Shown piece by piece: positions 59,057-64,000 of a DNA stretch of 64,000 nucleotides. Location: NCBI GenBank assembly GCA_963702955.1, contig OY969774.1, positions 2,356,001-2,420,000 on the forward strand, written 5' to 3'. The DNA is from VRUE01 sp963702955. Lineage in GTDB: Bacteria; Actinomycetota; Thermoleophilia; Solirubrobacterales; 70-9. Positions within the stretch are counted from its first letter, which is position 1. Every line of letters begins with the position of its first letter. The position numbers were made by a program, and so were the translations under genes. A model generated the notes under the pieces. The model made no database searches. It worked only from the letters and a program-made list of their open reading frames with translations, and was not told the DNA's origin.

Positions 59057-59204
59057 GCGGTACACAAACGGGTCACAATTTGAGCGAAACTAAGGTCAAC
59101 TCAGACCAGCTCGGACCGCTTGAACAAGCCAAAACCAGCCTGGTCAACCCCGCCTAGAAACCTCATAACCCGAAAGTCGCAGGTTCGAATCCTGCTCCCG
59201 CTAT
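59057..59204 (+). repeat. Direct repeat with tRNA-Met 3' fragment, attR1
   Basis: About 148 bases: GGTACACAAACGGGTCACAA, then a shared stretch CAGACCAGCTCGGACCGCTT and the tRNA fragment at 59162-59204. Roughly 90 percent identical to 60568-60716. The tRNA part has four changes from the resident gene, two of them compensatory in the T-stem (GCAGG/CCTGC for GCGGG/CCCGC). It is not a complete tRNA: the 5' half is missing. Confidence 0.82.
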
Positions 59205-59262
59205 TGGTTCTTCCGGCGACCGAGAGGGATGGTCGCGGGCTTTCCTCAAGCTCCCGGAATGC

Positions 59263-60444
59263 TTGCGTTTCGTGCTGAAATGGTGTTCCGTGACCGGATC
59301 CATCAACTCGCTGCTCTCGAATCTGTGGAAGCGCTTGGTTCAGATCGTGATCCGAGTACATGACCGGCGGGAAGAAAAGCGGGCCGGAGTTCTTTGGGTG
59401 GTTGCGGAAGCCAACGGTGAGCCGGCACCGAGCCCGGCTGGGGATCCCGACCTAGTGCTCGGGTACGCCGAGCATGCGAGCACCGTATTTTACCCCGACT
59501 TCGAAGAAACCCAGGGCGCGGCGCATCGGCTGGTTCGCGAAGGTCCGCCTGACCCGAACGACTCTCGCGATGTCCACGTTTGGGACACATTCAATCTGGG
59601 CGACCCCGCGGTAAGGGATCGCTTCCGACGGGGAGTGACCCTTGGTCGAATACTCGCTCGGACGCAGGAGTGCATTTACTGCGGCTCGTTTCTGAGGAGA
59701 GCCGAGACCGCCGATCTGCGTTGGTGGGCTAAATGGTTCGGCTGGCGGTACGAGACCAAGGAATGCACTTCGTGCGGCTGGTGGTGTGTCAGCTTCAGGC
59801 GCGTAGAAGGGTTCGTGTCCTTTGACGAGCTGGACTATTGGCATACCTACGCGGTGATGCGGCGGTTCGACCCGCTCGCCCTTGACACCCCGCTCTCATT
59901 GGCCCGCGGATACCTGAGCAGGAACCCGCACAAGCTCGCCCGCTTCGACCCCTTCCACTTCGAGGCCCTGATGGCCGACTGCCTGCGCGATTACTTCGGC
60001 GACGGCGAGATCATCAAAATCGGCGGTCGCAACGATCGAGGTATCGACATAAAGGTCGTGCGGGCCGGCGGGCATAAGCTGTTGGTCCAAGTTAAGCGAC
60101 GCAGTGACTTCTCTAGGCGCGAGGGTGTAGAGGCAGTGCGGACCCTGCACGGCGTGATGCTGCGCGAGGGCGTTCCCCGGGGCATGGTCATCACCACTGC
60201 CCGCAGCTACACCTCCGAAGCCAAACGGGAGGTGAAGCAGGCCGGCCGAAATCTCCAAGGGTACTCGATGGATCTGCTCTCCTACGATGACGTCGTCGAT
60301 CTCCTCGGCGAGCCGGTGGGGGCACGGCGTCTACCTTGGGAGGGCCAGGGGATTCGGACCGACCGGCCGATGCACGATTTGTATGGGTGCGAAGAGTGGA
60401 TCGAACGGTCCATTCTGCCCCCACCGATCAGGCAGCTGTACTGA
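59263..60444 (+). CDS. Zinc-ribbon and Mrr-type restriction endonuclease-like protein
   Basis: About 393 residues; the start is uncertain (TTG 59263 or later). The N-terminus looks amphipathic, then a zinc ribbon ECIYCGS...CTSCGWWC (~145-175). The C-terminal Mrr-like nuclease domain (~225-345) shows FHFEALMADCLRDYFGDGEI, GRNDRGIDIKVV (catalytic Asp), KLLVQVKRRSDF (QxK) and GVPRGMVITTARSYTSEAKR. Mrr enzymes cut modified DNA. It is the only gene between the two att copies, so it appears to be a one-gene cargo. No methylase nearby, as expected for a modification-dependent enzyme. Confidence 0.85.
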   Translation: MRFVLKWCSVTGSINSLLSNLWKRLVQIVIRVHDRREEKRAGVLWVVAEANGEPAPSPAGDPDLVLGYAEHASTVFYPDFEETQGAAHRLVREGPPDPNDSRDVHVWDTFNLGDPAVRDRFRRGVTLGRILARTQECIYCGSFLRRAETADLRWWAKWFGWRYETKECTSCGWWCVSFRRVEGFVSFDELDYWHTYAVMRRFDPLALDTPLSLARGYLSRNPHKLARFDPFHFEALMADCLRDYFGDGEIIKIGGRNDRGIDIKVVRAGGHKLLVQVKRRSDFSRREGVEAVRTLHGVMLREGVPRGMVITTARSYTSEAKREVKQAGRNLQGYSMDLLSYDDVVDLLGEPVGARRLPWEGQGIRTDRPMHDLYGCEEWIERSILPPPIRQLY

Positions 60445-60567
60445 TCCCACGTCGTTCGCTCGAGCCGAACGAGTCGGTGCCGTCGTTCGACCCGCAGACA
60501 CGGAGGCCGTGAGGGCTTGACTGATCTTCCGCCCGGTTTTGGCTCCCTGCGACCGAGGCGGGGGTGG

Positions 60568-60716
<149 letters not shown>

Positions 60717-60808
60717 GCACCAGGGGAAGGACTCGAAGAAGCGATGCGGGCCTGCATCGTCCGCCGACAAAAAGTTTAGTCCGGGCACGAGACTAAGGTC
60801 GCGCCCGG

Positions 60809-61141
60809 ATGGCGAAGCAGCCGAAAACTTGGGTCGTGGACTTCGACAGCGATGCGGTGATCGACCTTGAGGACGTGAAGTCGCGCGGCGACCGCAAGGC
60901 GGTCTTCAACGTCGTCCAGAAGCTGAAGGACGTTGGCCCGGATCTGCCCTCGCCGCACATGAAGTCGCTGAAGGGCGAGGCGGATTTGTTTGAGCTGCGC
61001 CCGAAGCAGGGGGCCTGCGAGTCGCGGCCGATATACGCACGGTTCGGACAGCGGTTCATGGTTCTCGCAATTGCGGCCAAGAAGAAGGACTTCGACCGGG
61101 CGGTTGCGGCGGCAAACGGCCGTATGGGCCGGCACCGTTGA
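60809..61141 (+). CDS. HigB/Gp49-like (RelE superfamily) toxin
   Basis: 110 residues, ATG 60809. Segments VFNVVQKLKDVGPDLPSPHM, KSLKGEADLFELRPKQGACE, SRPIYARFGQRFMVLAIAAK and KKKDFDRAVAAANGRM match the phage-derived Gp49-like/HigB family, ribosome-dependent mRNA cleaving toxins. The toxin gene precedes its antitoxin, the higBA order. The stop TGA at 61139 begins the inverted repeat at 61139-61158. Confidence 0.85.
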   Translation: MAKQPKTWVVDFDSDAVIDLEDVKSRGDRKAVFNVVQKLKDVGPDLPSPHMKSLKGEADLFELRPKQGACESRPIYARFGQRFMVLAIAAKKKDFDRAVAAANGRMGRHR

Positions 61142-61158
61142 TAATAGTGCTGTTATCA
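61139..61158. promoter_or_regulatory. Inverted repeat between toxin and antitoxin genes
   Basis: TGATAA-TAGTGCTG-TTATCA, a perfect 6-base dyad spanning the toxin stop, 23 bases before the antitoxin ATG 61182. Antitoxins with HTH domains often autoregulate; this could be an internal operator controlling extra antitoxin synthesis. Confidence 0.4.
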
Positions 61159-61181
61159 TCAGCGCAGCGACAGGAGACCCG

Positions 61182-61559
61182 ATGGCAGCTTCTAAAAAGA
61201 CTTTCGATGCGCTCGTGGCGGAGGAGCAGCTCGCCGACCCCAGCTTTCGAGCCGAGTGGCAGAGACTCGCGCCGGCCCGCGAGTTCGCGGCGACCCTGCT
61301 GCGCTATCGCGCCGAGCACAAACTGAGCCAGCGGGCGCTGGCGAAGAAGCTCGGCGTTTCCCAGCCGCGCGTCGTGAAGCTGGAGGCAGGGGAGCACAAT
61401 CCCGAGATCGACACGATCATCAACGCGGTGCGGCGGCTCGGGATCGAGTTCGTGCTCGACGTGGCCCCCGCGAGCTGCAAGCCGGCGCTCGTGACCGCCC
61501 GGGCGCAGCGTGGGGCAGTTGACCACGACGATGTTTCGGTTGTGGCTGCTTCGACCTGA
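61182..61559 (+). CDS. XRE-family HTH antitoxin (HigA-like)
   Basis: 125 residues, ATG 61182 with CAGGAG upstream. The HTH core KLSQRALAKKLGVSQPRVVK and LEAGEHNPEIDTIINAVRRL is complete. The N-terminal TFDALVAEEQLADPSFRAEW is typical of HigA-type antitoxins partnered with Gp49-like toxins. It neutralises and represses the upstream toxin. The tail after LDVAPA is of low information content. Confidence 0.88.
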   Translation: MAASKKTFDALVAEEQLADPSFRAEWQRLAPAREFAATLLRYRAEHKLSQRALAKKLGVSQPRVVKLEAGEHNPEIDTIINAVRRLGIEFVLDVAPASCKPALVTARAQRGAVDHDDVSVVAAST

Positions 61560-61690
61560 TTCGCGTCAAGGGGATGGACTGCGGCGCCAGAGCCTTGGAT
61601 GTAGGTGAGCCATGCCGACAGGGTTCTCGACGATCTGCGGGCTGCGATTCGGTTGCGAAGACCGAGCATGGAGGTGTTACCTTCACGGGC

Positions 61691-61963
61691 ATGTGTGAGT
61701 CGGTGGGTATTGCGGAGTTGCGGCAGAACCTGAGCATGTACCTGCGGCGGGTGAGCAAGGGGGAGCGAGTGGTTGTGACCGATCGGAATCGGCCGGTGGC
61801 CGAGCTGGGACCGGCTCCGACGACGGGGTCCGATCTCGACCGACTGATCGCCAAGGGGCGGGTCTCGCGTCCGCTGCGCCGAGGCTTGCCGGAGCCGTTG
61901 GAGCTGACCGGCGATCCGCAGGCGCTGAGCCGGGTGCTCGACGAGATTCGCGGCGAGCGGTAG
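61691..61963 (+). CDS. Phd/YefM-type antitoxin without a visible toxin
   Basis: 90 residues, ATG 61691. CESVGIAELRQNLSMYLRRV and GERVVVTDRNRPVAELGPAP are the Phd/YefM N-terminal DNA-binding fold. The C-terminus (LDRLIAKGRVSRPLRRGLPE) is the toxin-binding tail, VapB-like. The usual downstream PIN toxin is absent: the next gene is a convergent channel gene 12 bases away. It is an orphan antitoxin, perhaps left after loss of its partner. Confidence 0.85.
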   Translation: MCESVGIAELRQNLSMYLRRVSKGERVVVTDRNRPVAELGPAPTTGSDLDRLIAKGRVSRPLRRGLPEPLELTGDPQALSRVLDEIRGER

Positions 61964-61975
61964 CCGACCGCCGCG

Positions 61976-62593
61976 CTAGGCGCGCGACGGGAGACGGCGC
62001 AGCAAAGGGAGGGCGAGCAGGCCAAGCCAGAGATACGGGGCGAGTTCCGGGTTGACGAAGGCGAGCGGGATCGAGGCGAGGAAGACCGCGGCCGCGACCT
62101 GGCTGCGGCGGTTGCCCGCCCGCGTCTCCTCCGGGTCGCCCTTGGCGAGGCCGGAGCGGCGGGCGTCGGCGGACATCAGCATCCCGGTCAGGGTGACGCC
62201 GGCCAGGTTGGCGGCGTAGAGGACGATCGAGGCGGTCTGCCCTCCGTGGTCCCCCAGCACCCGGCTGCTGAACGGGATCAGCACGATCCAGGCGAGGTAG
62301 AAGAGGTTGAAGACGATCAGCCTGCTGTCGAAGCCGACGACGTCGCCGAAGAAGCGGTGGTGGATCAGCCAGAAGCGGCCGATCACGGCGAAGCTGAGCG
62401 CGAAGGCGAGGAGGTCCTGGCGCTCGTCGAGCAGGGCCTTGGTCAGGTCGTCGCCGGGAAGGTGGGCGGGGATGGTGAGGTTGAGGACGAGCAGGGTGAT
62501 CGCGATCGCGAAGACGCCGTCGCTGAAGGCGACGATGCGCGAGAACTCGATCTCGTTCCCCTGGCGCCGCCGCGCTGACTCGTTCCTCGCCAT
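61976..62593 (-). CDS. TMEM175-family (DUF1211) potassium channel-like protein
   Basis: 205 residues. First helix RIVAFSDGVFAIAITLLVLN carries the family FSDGVFAIAxTLL motif that lines the pore. RFWLIHHRFFGDV follows, with six hydrophobic helices in total. Bacterial TMEM175 proteins form tetrameric K+-leak channels in the membrane. Start ATG 62593. Confidence 0.92.
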   Translation of the reverse strand: MARNESARRRQGNEIEFSRIVAFSDGVFAIAITLLVLNLTIPAHLPGDDLTKALLDERQDLLAFALSFAVIGRFWLIHHRFFGDVVGFDSRLIVFNLFYLAWIVLIPFSSRVLGDHGGQTASIVLYAANLAGVTLTGMLMSADARRSGLAKGDPEETRAGNRRSQVAAAVFLASIPLAFVNPELAPYLWLGLLALPLLRRLPSRA

Positions 62594-62646
62594 CGGCAGA
62601 TCGAATCAGGCGCGGCGGGCGCCATCGGGTTAACCCCGGGGAACGC

Positions 62647-63153
62647 CTATTCGACCAGCGTCACGGTGACGGTCGAGCTGTGCTTCTTTTCGATCGACTT
62701 GAAGGTGCCGCGGGCGTTGGCGTAGATGCCGGTGCCGCCCGTGATCGGGCCTTCCGTGTTCTTGCCGAGCAGCGCCGAAGCCACGAGCGTGCCCTTGCCG
62801 AAGACGAAGGTGCCCTGGCAGAGGAAGTCGGCCTTTTCGAACTGCTTGCTCGTCGCCGTCGCGGTGCAGACCGCCTCGAGGCGGCCGATCCGCTTGCCGC
62901 CCTGGGTCAGCGGGTTCTGCAGGACGATCTCGTCGCCGGCGCTGATCGTCAACGGTTCGCCGTGCTTTTGCTTCGCCTTCGGCGCGTTGTCGATGAAGTG
63001 GAAGCTCGATCCCTTTTCCGGTTCCTGGAAGACGATCGTCTTCGTGACGGTGGTTTCGGCGCTTGCCGGCGCCGCCAGCGCCACGGCCATGGCACAGCAT
63101 GCGAGCAGCGGTATGAGCAGCCCCTCGAGGCGGCTTCGCGTAGTCATAGTCAT
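62647..63153 (-). CDS. Secreted beta-barrel protein, allene-oxide-cyclase/dirigent-like
   Basis: 168 residues with a clear signal peptide (LEGLLIPLLACCAMAVALAA, cleavage near PASA-ET). The mature part is rich in beta strands: IVFQEPEKGSSFHFIDNAPK, LTISAGDEIVLQNPL, RIGRLEAVCTATAT, ASALLGKNTEGPITGGTGIY, ARGTFKSIEK. The GGTGIYANARGTF block resembles the allene oxide cyclase barrel/dirigent fold. Enzymatic role unknown. GAA and AAA codons are enriched compared with neighbours. Confidence 0.78.
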   Translation of the reverse strand: MTMTTRSRLEGLLIPLLACCAMAVALAAPASAETTVTKTIVFQEPEKGSSFHFIDNAPKAKQKHGEPLTISAGDEIVLQNPLTQGGKRIGRLEAVCTATATSKQFEKADFLCQGTFVFGKGTLVASALLGKNTEGPITGGTGIYANARGTFKSIEKKHSSTVTVTLVE

Positions 63154-63219
63154 TCTTCCTCCTGAGTGCGTCGTTGTCCCAGCCGCCCCACCGGCTTGGG
63201 CGAGCCGGGATTGTGACGC

Positions 63220-64000
63220 TTAGGCGGCGCTCGTGCCGACCAGGCTCTCGGCGCAGTCGACGATCGTCTCCTCGACCGGGCGGGGGGTCCAGCCGAGGAG
63301 GGATTCGGCGCGCTCGCTGGAGAGCGTCGTGCGCTTGCCGAGCTGGCCGGTGACCGAGCGGACGCTCGGGTCGAACAGGCCGAGCGCGCGGACGAGGAGG
63401 TCGGGGATGCGGCGGGTCGGGACCTTGGCGGCGCGCTCGCCGAGCCGCTCGCGCAGGATCGCGGCGACTTCGGCCATCCAGAGGAACTGCGCCACCGCGA
63501 TGAAGCGCTCGCCGCCGGCCTCGGGCGCGGTCATCGCCCTGATGTGCAGGTCGACGACGTCGCGGACGTCAACGAAGCTGAAGCCGATCCGCGGCAGGCC
63601 GGGCATCCCTCCCAGCAGCCGTTCGATCGCCCCCAGCGAGAAGGAGCGGTCCTCACTCAGCGCCGGGCCGAGGATCGCGCCCGGGTTGACCGTCGCCAGC
63701 TTCTCGCCGGCGCTGCGCTCGCGCATCAGGTCCCAGGCGGCGCGCTCGGCGATCGTCTTCGAGCGCGCGTAGGGGGACAGCTTCGGGTTGTCGGGATCGC
63801 TCCAGTCCGCCTCGGTCAGCGGCCCGTCCTTGCGCGCCCGCCCGCCGGTGACCGCCGCCACCGAGGAGGTGACGACGATCCGCTCGACGCCGGCGTCGAG
63901 GCTCGCCCGCAGGACCCGCAGGGTCCCCTCCCGCGCCGGCACGATCAGCTCGTCGGGGTCCTTCGGCTGCGCCGGCGGGAAGGGGGAGGCGACGTGGAGG
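63220..64000 (-). CDS. NAD-dependent reductase/epimerase (dihydroflavonol-reductase-like), 5' end missing
   Basis: The frame enters from the right edge. It reads LHVASPFPP, PAREGTLRVLRASLDAGVER, VVTSSVAAVTGG, SPYARSKTIAERAAW (catalytic YxxxK), TVNPGAILGPAL, VDVRDVVDLHIRAMT and SLLGWTPRPVEETIVDCAES. This is an extended SDR of the DFR/HSD group. The N-terminal Rossmann glycine motif is outside the window. Confidence 0.9.
   Translation of the reverse strand, partial: LHVASPFPPAQPKDPDELIVPAREGTLRVLRASLDAGVERIVVTSSVAAVTGGRARKDGPLTEADWSDPDNPKLSPYARSKTIAERAAWDLMRERSAGEKLATVNPGAILGPALSEDRSFSLGAIERLLGGMPGLPRIGFSFVDVRDVVDLHIRAMTAPEAGGERFIAVAQFLWMAEVAAILRERLGERAAKVPTRRIPDLLVRALGLFDPSVRSVTGQLGKRTTLSSERAESLLGWTPRPVEETIVDCAESLVGTSAA

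Noticed and set aside
59162..59204. A functional tRNA gene
   Set aside because: Only the 3' half is present; acceptor 5' strand, D-arm and half of the anticodon stem are missing.

Overview
The window is about 64 kb of very GC-rich DNA with dense, short-spaced genes, many GTG starts and a strong GAG/CTG/GCC codon bias. The gene set suggests an actinobacterium of the Thermoleophilia/Solirubrobacterales type; this assignment is inferred from gene style and architectures, not from a marker search. Supporting points are a HemQ-type heme gene, a PimA-like glycosyltransferase fused to a flippase-like membrane domain, an ECF sigma factor fused to its anti-sigma-like half, a PucR/CdaR regulator and the bacterial MEP pathway.

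Layout. Positions 1-14 kb are housekeeping: partial hemQ, a secreted/membrane alkaline-phosphatase-like protein, the glycosyltransferase-flippase fusion, metH, then tatD-rsmA-ispE, a DedA-PAP2 fusion and a PucR-type regulator. Positions 14.19-17.8 kb are a small accessory patch beside tRNA-Gln: an HNH endonuclease gene split by an IS3-family element, then an IS110-family element. Positions 17.8-46.5 kb are again core: glmU-prs-GDPD, an ABC1 kinase, rplY-pth, mfd-peptidyl-prolyl isomerase, eno-ftsB/divIC, class I aldolase, a rhomboid-like protein, an R2-like oxidase, the sigma factor and a TPP enzyme. Positions 46.9-48.1 kb hold ppx and initiator tRNA-Met.

From 48.0 to 60.7 kb lies a defence-rich integrative island. 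Its left end is the 3' half of initiator tRNA-Met. Copies of that 43-base 3' half recur at 59162-59204 and 60674-60716, giving two tandem att intervals. The first interval carries an IS66-family element, a divergent pair (an unknown protein and a PD-(D/E)XK nuclease), a dead tyrosine-integrase remnant, a second IS3 copy, hicBA and a 1,493-residue Cap4-like nuclease/STAND NTPase/helical-repeat protein. The second interval carries a single zinc-ribbon/Mrr-type nuclease. Two further toxin-antitoxin remnants follow, then core-like genes (TMEM175 channel, a secreted protein, an NAD-dependent reductase).

The most unusual signal is two families of palindromic repeats that sit inside protein genes without closing the frame. 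Family 1 is exactly 50 bp, starts GACGTGCC and ends GGCACGTC, and has five copies, four of them in coding sequence. Family 2 is a 108-113 bp long hairpin with a conserved inner part and outer arms that differ between copies but stay self-complementary. One gene (441..2510) contains both families. Separately, two frame-broken core genes (ABC1 kinase and a UlaG-like hydrolase) can each be repaired by the same edit, GTTGAAC to GTTGAC, which raises the question of a systematic sequence error at a modified motif.
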